DNA from: Paragonimus westermani
Taxonomy: Eukaryota > Platyhelminthes > Trematoda > Plagiorchiida > Troglotrematidae
Direction of reading: 5' to 3'
Assembly: GCA_008508345.1 (NCBI GenBank)
Contig: QNGE01000137.1
Location: 138,245 to 202,244 of the forward strand
DNA: 64,000 bases
Shown here: positions 47,416 through 59,937 of the stretch, piece after piece
Layout: each line of letters begins with the position of its first letter
Position numbering within the stretch: position 1 is the stretch's first letter
Translations under genes and position numbers: made by a program
Notes under the pieces: generated by a model
What the model saw: only the letters and a program-made list of their open reading frames with translations
The model's database searches: none
Told to the model about the DNA's origin: nothing

Positions 47416-50400
47416 TATTCTCTGTAACAATCAGAGCTTTCAGTTAGGTGGATGCGTCAGTGAAAAAGGAGGCCTGCTGGCGGAGAGGAATTATTCACCG
47501 TCCTGTTGGGCGTAGTTGCAAATACTTGGACTTAACAAGTTCCTTGAATACAATCCATATAGATTTCTTAAGGTTTGTAAGTAGCAGTCATATATGCATA
47601 CACATATAGTTTAGCAATTTCGACAACGTCCGATGCATTTTGAAGAGTATTTCATAAATGAATGATTCGGTAAAAAATCTGCTGATGAACGTTACGGCAG
47701 GCTACGTTGGAATGTTTGAAGGTTGACAGATCAGTACACTGAAGGAGTGCTGCCTGTATGCCTAACGGTTTTTTCAATGCTGTGACTAATGTGATTCACC
47801 CTAACCGGTCATTTTCACCCGGTAAACATGTGTCGGAAATAAAAAACCAGAATGGTCACTTCAACGACTTACGTTGTATATTAAAGTAGTGAGTGTTGAA
47901 AAGGAGGAGATTCACGGGAACACACAACAATGCCGCTATTTTGTGAACAGTGAGGTCATGCAGAAGGTCGACAGCAGATCCAGATCAGCCGTCAGCCGTA
48001 ATCACTACACACCCATTCTTACTGGTTCAAATGTCACAAGCCAAATACCCTTTCGCACACTTTAGAGCCGTAGCCTGTGTGAACCAACTCTACCGTGTTT
48101 ACTAACGGTACGTGCCAAGTCGTTTGACTGGACAAATCGTAAGTGCGATTTCGTAGTAGAGCACTTGAACCTATGCCGTTATGAATTGAACTTATTATCA
48201 AATAAGCGTTGTTGATTTCATATAATTGGGGTCATAAGAATCTAATTATGACAGCCACACTAAACATGTTAAAAGAAGAGGGTCGGAATTTGTTGTCACC
48301 TTCCTAATTGTGGTGGTCGCAAGTTGCGCGCTAACAATTCGCAAACAATAGTATGCAATGACCATATGTTCGTCAGCCGGAACGATACGACTGCAGCCAT
48401 TCGGAAGCTCCTCGATTATATTTCTGCCAAGGGTCCGACAACTGTCACACAGGCGAGAACTCCGCCCCCCCCATGCACTAAGAGAGTGTGGGATGATTGA
48501 CGCCCGCACATCCCATGTTCCGTAACCAACTGTTCTACGCATTGTTACATCTAAAGTTGAGCGCAGTAGGAAACACATTGAAGTCCTAACTGTATCAATC
48601 GATTTTATATGTCTACCGCGTCAAGACTAACATTAGGCTTGACCTAGTTTATTACTTGTCATTAGACCCACCAGTTTAATTACTACAGTGATCGAAGACG
48701 ACCTAGTCTTTCTATGTTTATGTTATCACTTTTTGAAAAACAGTATACGAAAAACAATGTACATTGTCTGACTTCCCGCAAGAGAACTACAAGACGACCG
48801 AGTGGTTGTGGACGCAGACTTTCCTCCCCTTATAGCGGGTTACCCTCATATGGACCTTCTCATGTTACTGTGTCAGGGACAACAATTCTGTCTGATTTGT
48901 ATTACCGTCACACAACGCTTACTGGGCAGATAGAGCACATAAGAGACACGCAAAAGAAAGAACTGTTTCCACGGTTAAGCAACTCAGCCCACCCAGAACA
49001 CTCAGATAAGTGGTTTCAGTCATAAGAAGCAGGTCCACATTCTGCTCACACATAAGACAGTTGGAAATACTGAACTACTGCAGCCCAAGACATTTTGTTG
49101 CCAGCAGAAATGACCGTTATTTTCTGGTCTTACTGTTGTTAGATGGTGTTGTGTCTCTTGGACGAGCTTATCTTTTACTTCAGTGATGAGTTGCTGGGTA
49201 GGCACAAAGCATTCGAGCTTATTCCTTGGTATATTCGAATAATCACATCGTCGGACTGTTTGGGTAAGAGGGGATCTAACCTGCTCTAACGGTTCCAGAG
49301 CGTCCTGGTTCAACTGCAGAAACCCGAATTTTCCTGTGAATATATTCGTAGTGCAACCCCATTCTCTGTCAAACAACGACAGCATTGTTTAACGAAGTTT
49401 CTAACTGCAAGTTAAGTCTTTCAAAGTGACGTTGTCCTTCATTGCCCAACAAATGACAAAGCAGTTTTAACTTCAGGCTTTCACTGAAAGTGGTATCAAT
49501 CAGTAGCAAATCCAAGTACTCTGTAGATGTAGTTTTTCACTATATCCAATCCCTTTCGGTTGGTGGCATGGCAGCATCACGCCAATAGGATTCCGGAGGT
49601 TGCAGATTAGAATTAATCGAACAGGCTCGGTTAACGCCACGCCAGTGTTGTATCTCTATTCGGGTTCAATCAGCAGTATGCCTTACGGAGAGTAACAACG
49701 GTACAGAGAACACGTGACTCGGTAGAAGTACATACAGCATTGTCACATTTACAGGCGGCAGCGTCATTTTTAAGTACGTGAACGAATGGGTTGTTGCTCG
49801 TTGAAGGCGCGGTCAGTCAGAGCGCAGCTTGAGACTTGGCACGAGAATAAGGCACACAGGCGGTCTTGACGCGTGTACAACAGGTGGCACCGGTAGATTA
49901 ATGAACTCGAATGTGCACACGGCTGTCCTTCACTTAATGTTTCCACATATTTCTCACGGAGCTGCCCCAAGACGTATCGAACTTTAAAGGCATGATGAGT
50001 TTAGAAGTAAACCACGCATTTCTAACAGTGAGCGGATGCATCGTAAATATGCAGCTGTAACATTACCTCAGACTAGCGCGGCTGGTGAGAATACAACCGG
50101 AAAGTGTAGAGTGGACTAATACTGGATCGGTCATAATCCAACCGGATGCAAACGAAAATATGTGGAATGTTCGAATGAGTTGAACAACGGGCGAAATAAT
50201 GCCAGCAGTACGGCCTCGCAGGTTGGAGCAATGAACGAAAAACAGTGATATACTGTGAATATTCGCTGTATGCGCCAGGTTGCGTGAGTAAAGCATTGGA
50301 CATCGGGTAAACATCAGACCAGGAGTAGGCTGGAGAAGGGGAAAATCATACTGTTTAGGGATGCAAGTGGGACACATAGCACTCAGTTCTGGTCACGGGC

Positions 50401-50946
50401 TGATTGAATGAGGCGCGCGCCTACTTCCATGCACTAAGGCGTGCAAACGAGATGGACATACCAAAACAGTTCTGTGCCATACAGGCCGGGAAACCTCTAC
50501 AAATGGGATTAAACCATTCGAATCTAAGGAAGGAGAGTCAGATATTCTTCATTTCTCAACAGAATTTTTGAGCCCGTCGCTTCAGCGGACTTGCGAACAA
50601 ATGGCGCTGGCTTATACTTGATGGTGCGAGACTTATGCAACCTGTGAATGATTGAGTTTTGCGGCGATATACGTGCCCACTGTAGTGATTCAAGAATGCT
50701 GGTGGCACAAGGATTGTTTACTCGGAAAATAGGCACAAGTGGTATCAACTTGAACACAAAACTCAGTCGCACGTAACCATAATCCTGGACGCTACAGCTG
50801 CTATCACCACGTCCATGTGTAAAAAACCTTATGTTTTACAAGCGCGCACTTCAATATCTCTCTTGCTATTTCTCGTGGTTTCTGCATTGCCTAAATACGC
50901 GAACTCTCCCGACTACTAGAGAGTAGTATAATGTGATCATTCATAC
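47416..50946 (+). other. Intergenic, possibly decayed retroelement from 48.2 kb, unassigned
   Basis: GC rises from about 49.8 kb. Overlapping frames on the minus strand (48246-48578, 49020-49385, 50063-50377) lack recognisable domains. No reverse transcriptase could be found upstream of the RNase H remnant. Confidence 0.3.
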
Positions 50947-51420
50947 TTGCTAATAACGATATCCGAAGCCGATACGGACTACATTACCGTAACAAAGGTA
51001 CCTACTATTTCAGTCATGCTGCACCACGAACAGCCTAATGTGCCGATTGTCGTGGTCTCATCGAACATTACCATAACAGCAGTACTTTATAAGGCAAGTC
51101 GTGAGGCAAGAAAACCAGCTGCCTTCTTTTCCCAGAGGCCGAAGTACGTTATAAAATTTTCGGCTGTGGAACTGTTACCTATATATACGTCTGTTCATTA
51201 CTTCCCCCAAGCAGTCGAGCTCCGTTATTGCACCATTTTCAAGGATAGACCATTGGTGTACACCATGGGGAATCATTCTGACGGAAGTATCGCCAGTGAA
51301 ATTCGGCAGCTGGACTGTATAATTAAGTTTTCCACGGATAACTGTAGGAATTCCGGAGCCGCAAACGCTGACGCAAAGGCCTTACCGAAAATGCACAGTG
51401 ACCCTACAGTTGCTGATTAG
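50947..51420 (+). pseudogene. Ty3/Gypsy-type pol remnant: RNase H domain
   Basis: The frame shows AVLYKAS, KPAAFFSQRP, FSAVELLPIYTSVHYF, CTIFKDRPLVYTM, EIRQLDCIIKFSTD and SGAANADAKALPKM. This is the order of motifs in a Gypsy-type RNase H (AVL, PLAFFS, E-LLAIY, F-D-KPL, RQLD, GA-N--AD-LS). The first catalytic Asp box is replaced by SSN, so the copy is inactive. The integrase remnant follows in another frame. I could not find RT, protease or LTRs. Confidence 0.8.
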
Positions 51421-51967
51421 ATTTCACATAATAGTCCTCTCAGAGTGCAAAAGTCTGATGACAACAGATAATGTACTAACCTACACACCGTTGCGATACC
51501 GCACCAGTGTGTGCGGCAACCTTCTAGGACATCCGCGGCCCATTGTGTCTCACTCTTTGCGAGGGGCAATCTTTGATGTGCCGCCTAACCCGTCCCATCC
51601 AGGGAGACGTGCTTCGTCTAGAATTATGGCGGATCACATTTTTTGTCATGAAATGCTACCTTTGACCAGTTGCTTTCATGCATGTCGACGATTCACTGTC
51701 AATCGGCACACCAGCAGGTCTGTGAGAATTTTACTAGCTCCCGATGATTGTTCCGAAAACGTTCATTTGGACCTTAACGGACGGCTCCTAAATTTTCGGG
51801 GACACACTCTCATCTTCATATGCACAGACCGATTCAATAGCTGGCCAGATATCAGACCTCTGACCAACCCGCCAACGGTATCCGCCGCTCACGCTTTTGT
51901 CAGACACTTGAGTGCGTATTTAGGTTGTCCATCTGCAGCCAAAACCTATCCGAGTGCGTGGTTCTAA
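51398..51967 (+). pseudogene. Ty3/Gypsy-type pol remnant: integrase zinc-finger and core
   Basis: Shifted by one frame from the RNase H remnant. It shows SHPGRRASSRIM, CFHACRRFTVNRHTS (the CxxC half of the HHCC finger), VHLDLNGRLLNFRG (first core Asp), ICTDRFNSWPDIRP and AHAFVRHLSAYLGCPSA. The second core Asp context (TTD-G) is lost in AKTYPSAWF, and stops follow. This is a decayed, truncated copy. It matches the Gypsy order RNase H then integrase, which excludes Pao and Copia. Confidence 0.8.
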
Positions 51968-54900
51968 TCGACATTGGTTTAATTATATACCACGCTATTA
52001 GACGTGCACCAAAACACTCACTACAGAGTAAAACCCACGACAGAATTTATAATGGTTTACAAACTATGCTCTATTAGGACATTGGTTCAAAAAATGCACA
52101 CGAGTTGTTCTAGTGTAACGATTAACTCAGTCGTGAGCAAATCAGCGAAATTCTTTAACCAAAAAATTGATGCATCTGGAGTTTACGCAGGTAATCATCC
52201 ACAGAATTACAGAAGCATAGAAGTATACTCAGGTATTTTACCACCTGGTAGCAAAAACGTTTGGAGAGGAGCGTTTCACCGATTGTGAAACCCACTTGCT
52301 AGCGTCGGTTACTCATTCATGCCATCTACATCGAACTGCACCTCTCATAGTTGCCAATCCATCAATTCAACATAATTCCTGGGCTAATTTGAGTAGTGGG
52401 ATGCATATACACCGGCTTGCTAGGTTCGAGCGATCGAGCCAGTGTGACAAAACAATTGGCCTTATAAACGATGCCGCTATCCACCGCTCTGAAGCTTAAC
52501 CATCGCTCTGACTTGGGCAGCCTGGCTGTAGAGCCGGATCACACGAGCAATTTGTCAAGATGAGTTCTGGTTCCTCAGGCAATACTGATGAGTACTTCAC
52601 TCGTTTAAACTCCTTAAGTGAATCCAACTAGAAGAAGTCTTTTTGCCCAGACGGATGCAAACTCTACGAGAAGGGGTTGACAATATTGTGAAGACGCCTG
52701 TTTGTCAAAAAGTTCAGTCGACCACACAGTCAATATTATACTCTTGTAGTTCTTGATGGAGAACGTTCGACGTTTTTCACATCTTCAGTATGTGTTTATA
52801 TTAGTAAACATCGTCTTGATAATGAATCCTTTGGAATGGTTATGATTAATGCTACTTAAAAAGGACTAACGACTTACGTTCGTGAAGAATTAAAGAGTAT
52901 GGAGGCTAGCTCAATGAGAAAGTTAAGGAGAATAAGGAGCAGTAGACGAATGTCGGGGTTAGATACATGCGAACCATACGTTTTACTCGGTGTCTAACGA
53001 CGGATGTGAAGATATGTTTAGGAAGTCCTTTATAGAGGAGACTGGTTATGTAAGCCAAGATGTTTGCTACAAACATGTTGCTCACTTATGGAAAAACTTT
53101 GAAAACAGTGAGTTAGTTGCGAGGACTGCAATTATAATGTGACGAGGGTTTTAGGGATCTGACCAAAGTTTGATAATTTGTTTTCACAAACCGAAGAAAT
53201 CGGCTTGATTAGGGTTACTTCTTGATTTTTCTAACCGTGGTCGAATTTTGGATTTAACCACTCATACCGTTGGTGACGGGGCTGAATATAAATATATTTG
53301 GATGTGCACAACTCTCAAAGTACCCTTAGTTTGGTGCCAATGATGAACGATTCGCACAGTTAAGTTTTACCAGACTTTGGAAGCAGAGAACGAAAGCAAA
53401 CGGTCGTTTACTCCAACGCCGTTAGTTGTTCCCAGTCTTCAGACATCTCTGTAATTCTGCTTACTCAGTATAGTTGGAAATGCAAACTTATACCAAATAT
53501 TACTTAAATTTGCCTCCTGCTTTGACGTTCGTACAAAGTTTACACCCAGTTCTCTTCAAGAATCCCGATCGACGAAAGGATGTACACTAGTAATGAATAA
53601 TGATGAAAGCACAACCCGAATCTAATGTTTATTACGAGAAAGACTGGCCGTACAGTGCATTTGATAAAGGTTATTATGATCAAGTATGGATTGTGGTTTT
53701 TGTGACATTCGCATCGACCGGTAACAAGAACACTACTCAGTGTTATGTGTACACGACGGATCGACATTGATGTAACGGATGGTTAACTGTTGAAAACCAG
53801 TATGACTACAGATTTTCTGGTTTAAGTTCTTTGCCTCACAGTTTCGCGCATTTCATTGTCCATTCAAGTTGAACCGGCGTGTTTCTGTGGGTTTCATCGT
53901 TGGACACATCCAGTTATTAATGTGCACATGAATCGGATAGCATAAAAGATTGGGAGAAGGCTGGGTGCAGAGAAAGGCTACTATAATTTATCCATTCAAG
54001 GGTGTGCAGATGTGGTGAAAGGAGTGAAGATATTGATAATAAACAGGACGACAATAATGAAGATCATGGTAGTTTGGAAGCTGCAACTAATTGTGTTGTA
54101 AACCGAGAACGCGGATGGTACAAGGATTGCTCATTCGGGGGAACCAGTACACGAGTTATGCCTCGCATCTGGACTAGGAACAAAAAAGCTCATTTGCACA
54201 CAACACTAGTCTCAGAACGTCCCGGACACCAAGTCTTAGTTTCTTCATATAGCAAAAGCCATTTCATGCTATGCTATCTTCCAGTGATCCTTTCCATATC
54301 TTTCCCGTATTTGTCCTGCCTCCATTTCAGTGTTGTCATCCACGCTGTTGCTTCACTACTGAATAGTGATGGTGTGAGTAGTATAGTGAAACCGTCCGTC
54401 CTCACTACATTTGGAACCAGTAAACTGAACTTTATGTGGTATCAGATGACAGTCAAACGATACAACGGATGCAGTCCAAGATATCGCACGAATCTCACCG
54501 GAAGCGGGGTGTAGGGTAGCCGGCATCCTGTAGCCAAGATGATCGTTACACATGTCAAATGATAAAGTGCGTCTTGTAGGGTAAACCTTCGACACCTAAC
54601 CACATGTTTGCAGTCAAAATAACTGACATTACCACCATCTCAACTCTGCTGTTATATTCTGTAAGAAATTTGTCGGGATTAATAAAAATTATATTAAGGA
54701 AGGATTACCAAATGAACCGTATGTACTGGCACGAACATATGTGAACTTGAGAACTTTCCATGTTGAGGACGTCACTGATTGTTTTTAAGTCAGAATAAGG
54801 AGAATGGTTAGAATGTGACCACATTGAAGAAGCAAACTAGTCTCACGTGTTAACTTGTTGAACCCATGTTCTGTCAGTGAGATTCTGGCAAAAAATGAAG

Positions 54901-55206
54901 CTACAACCACACAAGTATCTCGTGGGTCTAGAATGGAGTTCGATTTATTTGGTTAGAAATTCGAAAGAACTAGACTACACGCGGCTGATAGTATACTTAG
55001 ACGTAAATTTTAAACAAGCGTCTTATATAAGTGGAGCATTGTTAAATAAAACAGCTTTCATCAAGCCGTGGCTCACCGTAACTTCTAATTACCTAACAGG
55101 TTAGAACCTAGCAGGAAACTTGTTTTCATTTTGTATTTCCAGACAAATATCAAATAGCTTTTGATAAGTTGTGCCTTTGAAAAAAGAGAGGAAAACATCA
55201 CTACAT
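51968..55206 (+). other. Intergenic, no gene supported
   Basis: 52004-52500 may be degraded retroelement 3' sequence. The stretch from 52981 to 53143 is open for about 54 codons with protein-like composition but no start or splice context. The 170-codon frame at 54002-54514 has no recognisable domain. Confidence 0.3.
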
Positions 55207-55505
55207 TTGGGTCCCTGCGGGGGAAATCGGGCAAGTTGAGCATTACTCATAAGCGAATTCGACTGAACGTCCACATAGGTGATTTGGCTGTGTTTGACTT
55301 GGGATCGTGGATGCAGCGGTCATCACGGTTGCCTCATGTAGGTGTGGTCAGAGCCCTAGTTTCGGCCGTGGCAAGGATATACACTAGTGGCGAGTTCTAA
55401 CAGGGGCAAAACTTGATTCTATTCGTTCTATTCGAAAGAGGTTGCCTGAGAAACGTCCATGAGATTACGAAAACTGAGATCGATCGTGAGTTGTGTTCAT
55501 TTGAT
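55207..55505 (+). repeat. SINE-like element, diverged, forward orientation
   Basis: GCATTACTCATAAGCGAATT, GGTTGCCTCATGTAGGTGTG, TTCGGCCGTGGCAAGGATAT and GCGAGTTCTAACAGGGGCAA align in order with the family. Confidence 0.7.
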
Positions 55506-56186
55506 ATAAAAATAAAAGTCCCTTAGTAATCTTCGGTATATTTGGAAATTTTGACCGACTGATCGGAGGGTTTGGAAAAAATGACCAATTCAATAAGATT
55601 GGTCTGCAGAACGATGATGAAATTATATATCAGGACGCTGGTGATCAAAGACGACATCGTATGTGTAACTCAGCATAGACGAATGTTTTTAGGAAGAGGT
55701 GTGAGGTTCACATGATGGAAAATAATAATGAAGGAAATGTGCGTTGTCGAACACCGGAATTTCTGGTTAGCGTACACTGTTTCTGATCACCCAAGTGAAT
55801 GAACTGAAGGTGATCCGGGAAGTGATGCACCTGAAAACATCCAATAAGAAACGACGATGCGGTTAGTGAACACAGAGCCAGTAACGTCTTGGATACAAGA
55901 ATGGCTGACCTGATTGATAGAATGCAAAATTATTTCATGAGAAGGCCTGTAAGGTGACAACGCAGTAATAAACTTTAATGTGAATTCCCGAAAAGCCTAT
56001 CTAGTCGCTCTCGGTAACAGGTAAATGGATGAATCAGTATGAAATTTGGGACAGAAACGAGCTTGCCGGTCAATACAGAGACTATCATTTTAAAGGGACA
56101 AACGTAGTACGTCAACAGTATGTTTAATTTGTAGCTCGGCAAATATGATAGTAGTAGGTTAGTAGATACTCAATTGTTAAACGTTT

Positions 56187-56426
56187 GGATTTCGGCCGGA
56201 TTCGCATCAACGACAGCAGCATGTCCAGTTGAAGCGATTGCTGTACAAATTGAGCTACGAAGCTGAATCGAAGACTCAAAAACTTCAAATTTGCAATCGG
56301 TTACCCACCCAACTCGTGTTATACCGGATCCTCAACCAGTTCATGCTGGAATCCATCAGTGACACCACTGCTCATCAAAATTGTGTTAATGAGCTTCCAG
56401 TAGGACTTCTTAGCTCAGCAGCATAA
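56187..56426 (+). pseudogene. Possible Gypsy-type gag (capsid) remnant
   Basis: An open frame of 79 codons without its own start: FRPDSHQRQQ, YEAESKTQKLQICNRLPTQL, LYRILNQFM and CVNELPVGLLSSA. The spacing resembles the capsid region of LTR-retroelement gag (SE-KRLQ...KPSQLL..M..L...F...LP..V...LA), but residue identity is low. It could be chance. Confidence 0.3.
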
Positions 56427-56764
56427 GTTCGGCTGCGGAACGCTGGAATAGACGACAGAAATTTTGAAGTATGATAAGAAAGTTTGAGGCCGGTCACTAT
56501 CTGACAGTCAAGCAAAAATCCTACGAGCAGACAAACAAGTAAAAGTAGAACAAACAAACAACCTCAAAGGAGTTTCAACAAAAACAATAGTGGCGTTTGT
56601 TTTAACACTTGGAGCAAACAAAACTGATGTATTCAACAGAGGGTGCACCAAGAATCAGACTGATTCTTGCATAGTCATTTTCATATGCATCTTCATGCAT
56701 AGGTTATTTACTGGAAGTTTTACCCATCAATCTTCCTTCATATAAAATGATTTGCTAAGGATAA

Positions 56765-56896
56765 GGTGGCATCATATCATTAGTGACGAGCTCTAAGACA
56801 GGCGAACTCAGACTAAAGTGCCTGTTTTCGAAAGGAGCTCACTGATAACTTACGGATATGCGACAGCTGCAATCAACTGTTATTGATACACAACTT
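56765..56896 (+). repeat. SINE-like 3' fragment, diverged
   Basis: TTAGTGACGAGCTCTAAGAC, GTGCCTGTTTTCGAAAGGAG and GCGACAGCTGCAATCAACTG match the body and 3' part of the family. Confidence 0.6.
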
Positions 56897-57336
56897 ATAC
56901 CTCCAACTAATGAAACTTGTCTAAAAATTTGGAATTACTTAAATAAGTACGTATACAGTCACATTAATTTTATCATGCATTACTGAATCCAAAACTTCCA
57001 TTTTTCCAAATGACCTGAATCCGCCAATCCATATGATGCATTGAGCACTTATGAACAAGATATACGAGTGTTTGATGGCGGTAAGTGAAATGTTCACATT
57101 GAAGTAGAACCCACAATTTACTTAATGCATACAAGTTGGCGAAACTAACAAAAACCGTAATAAGTAGGTTGTTCTGTTGTATGTTTTATAAGGAGATATT
57201 TACAACTTTGAGGAGGATCGTCAGCAGCAGAAGCCACACACATGACTTGCACAACTGCAATAGATTCTGTGGATGCATAGAACTTAACCTATCGTTTGGT
57301 AATCTTGTATATATTGGCTTAGTAACTACTGATAAA

Positions 57337-57358
57337 TGATCAGTTGGTCAACTGATCA
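57337..57358. repeat. Perfect 10-bp inverted repeat
   Basis: TGATCAGTTG and CAACTGATCA are separated by GT, immediately before the LINE 3' fragment. Confidence 0.6.
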
Positions 57359-57590
57359 CGTTGGGCAGCGTGGGTCACGTACCCCTTATGCCAGGTGAAC
57401 GTTTACCGTACCGGACATTATATACTGAGGTCACCTACAGTCGAGTGAAATCGCATGTTGGTCAAGCAACAACGTGGACACGAAATGTGAAGACCCTGAC
57501 CGCTCTACTGAGCGAAGAGTGTGTCGCCCGCCTGGCTGCGTTCCTCGTGACCAGTCAGATCGGTGATTAGAAAAGCTATCCGATAGCGGT
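57359..57590 (+). mobile_element. RTE-type LINE 3' end, C-terminal codons plus 3' flank
   Basis: The frame LGSVGHVPLMPGERLPYRTL followed by ATTWTRNVKTLTALLSEE resembles the C-terminal (R)LGHV-RMP--RLPRR-L...G----W---MK-L motif of RTE-like LINEs. Nucleotides 57465-57520 also match 6518-6565 (CAACAACGTGG...ACTGAGCGAAG). It is 5'-truncated, as is usual for LINEs. Confidence 0.7.
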
Positions 57591-59524
57591 GTGCCGCAGT
57601 CATTAGCAAGCCTCCATCCACGTCATTTCTAGTTCGTCCGCCTGTTCTGCCCTGATTACTGTCATCATTATTATTGGTACTAGTGTTCCATAGCCTATTC
57701 GGTGACAGTTCTTCTAGAATATTCCACGTCGTTGTTGAGGTCAACGGTGGCCCCAGTAACATTAGTTTCTCATCAAGCTCAAGGCTGTAGATGACGTTGA
57801 TTCGCTTACTTGGACTGTGAATCCCAATCTCATTACTGCTATGTTCAATATACTTTTCCACAGCCATTGCCAATCTTTGGGTAGAACATCGAAGTCTATA
57901 AAGCTATGGCAAGTTATACCAACATTCCACTTTATTTCTCGTTACAAAAGTCGCAGGTCTTAGTTTTATTTTTGCCCTGTGTTCAATCCAGTGCTTCTGT
58001 AAAATGTTCCAGGTTTGTTTTTCTCTGCCTGGAATTCTATGGGCATTTGTTCTGCCGAAGCCATCAGAAAGTATCAGTATCATCTTCGTTCAAGGAAGAC
58101 TTTTGGAACGCCTCTGATACTGCACAATAGCAAATCTGCATGGTTTTCAAGGCCGTTTTCCGTCCAAGGAATAAAGTTGAGTAGAGTATGGAGCTGACAG
58201 AAAATATTTACCGCAATGTTGTACGCCTCTTCTCGGGAAATGCTGATTGACCCGGAAAGCAATATAATTGGGACACAATTGTGGTAGTTTGCAATATCTC
58301 TCACATACCTATCGCTCTTACTCTAGCTCGATGAACATCTTAACAAATCGATGTCTTTCGTATGAAAAACTGGCATAGAGATCAAGTGAATTCAGCGTCA
58401 CTCCAAAATGTTTCCACTCCACAAATGATCGATCACTTTATTTCGAGAACATGTACAGCCAGCATATTGTGGACTGAAAACTATCTGAAGTTCTACCAGA
58501 ATAAACCGAATCTCATCGGTCTTTGAAAGGTTCCAAATGAACTTCGTAACAAAATCATGCCCGGTTTATATGTGCCTAGCAAAACACTCCCATGTTTTGT
58601 TTGAAAAAATCGGTTGGCGTCGTTCACGTCTATCCTTACAAGCAACCATCCTGATAAGCGTGCTTTATTCATAAAAATGTAAATTTCCTCATGTATTGTT
58701 TAGTGTTCGATAGATAACAACTGGGGGTCATGACGGTGGCCTACTTGAAAAGTCAGTGGACCACGTGCAACACATTTAGCGTCTAATGACAGTCGCATAC
58801 AGTGGTTTCTACAGTAAACTATGTGAATACACTTCTGAACAGCAACAAAAGGGCTCAACTTTGGTTATTCCAAGGGGCAAACAGGGTGGGATGGAGAGTA
58901 CGCTTGAGTCTTCGTGTGGCTTTTTTTATGGGAAACCATTATAGGTTTACAAAAATGTGTCATATGGTCTGAAAGGTTAGATGTAGTCAAAGCGTCCACC
59001 AGGTTTACCTAGTGCTAAGTCAGTAATGTAGTTTCAACCATTACAATAGCATTTACCCATACAAATATAAAATTTACCCAAAGTTAAGCCGTTGAACTGA
59101 GATGAGCCAGACTAGACCAGCAATCCTGTTTGCGACATCCAACATCATGCTTGCTTCCAATTCCGGTGCGGTGCAACATCTGATAGCAGTTTTCGAGGGA
59201 CACTGATTTGCGGATTCACGTGCACCAGCCGGACAAATGTGAAAACCTCAGCTGACTAGTATGGGGTGAAAGGTGGACAGATGGTGACTTACCATAAAGA
59301 GGGGAAAACAGTCATCAGTAGGCAAACTATGTGATGGTAGGCAATTACCCAGATGGCGGCACATCTGATTCAGTGACATGATGGTTGTCGTTTCGTAGAT
59401 TACCTACTGAAACATGACAGTGACTTGTTCAACTGGCTCGCATCCGTTGGTTCTAGTCACATGCAACGCGCGCTCTCTCGTTTATTACTCATAATTCCAA
59501 CCCGCAACACCCCCCGGTTTCCGT
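57591..59524 (+). other. Intergenic, probably includes LINE 3' UTR to about 57.9 kb
   Basis: A minus-strand frame of 122 codons (57505-57873) is antisense to the LINE 3' flank and is unlikely to be a gene. The remainder is AT-rich and featureless. Confidence 0.35.
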
Positions 59525-59937
59525 TCACACGTCGTGTGCACTTCTGATCGGTTTACGTGTGTGATCGGCGCCTTCTACCGGGGGGTTTTCCGCTTGCCAT
59601 TCCTTGTCTGTTTGTCCGATTTGGTTGCGCGATGGCTCGTCCGGCTGCTCGTGCTGTACGCCATCCACCCAATGTTGGCCTTGACCGTATTCCAACATCG
59701 TGTCGAGATGTTCCTCTAAATGTTGGAAAAACCACGCACGCCTCCGATCTGGCCGTCTGTCGTATTTCGCCTGCCCTGCCTCGCCCGTTGGTCCGATCCA
59801 ATCGAGCGATGACTCATCCGGTCGCGCACGTTGTTCTTGATTCGATCGCGGCAGGCTTTTGAACGTACCTGTCCCCCGCGTTGAGGTATTCGGCCGAGCG
59901 TTCGAAAACTCGCACCTCCGGCCTGACAATCCACCAC
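59525..59937. repeat. GC- and CpG-rich stretch with an internal duplication
   Basis: Much richer in CG dinucleotides than anything around it. 59603-59658 and 59777-59832 are similar (TTGTCCGATTTGGTTGCGCG versus TTGGTCCGATCCAATCGAGC), so the stretch contains a diverged duplication with a period of about 174 bp. All frames are open because of base composition (134, 101 and 82 codons), which makes coding unproven. It could be an LTR, a satellite remnant or a promoter-proximal island. Confidence 0.45.

Noticed and set aside
54002..54514. 170-codon plus-strand frame
   Set aside because: Composition and lack of any motif suggest chance or repeat-derived sequence; an overlapping minus frame is equally open.
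57505..57873. 122-codon minus-strand frame
   Set aside because: Antisense to the LINE C-terminus and its 3' flank.
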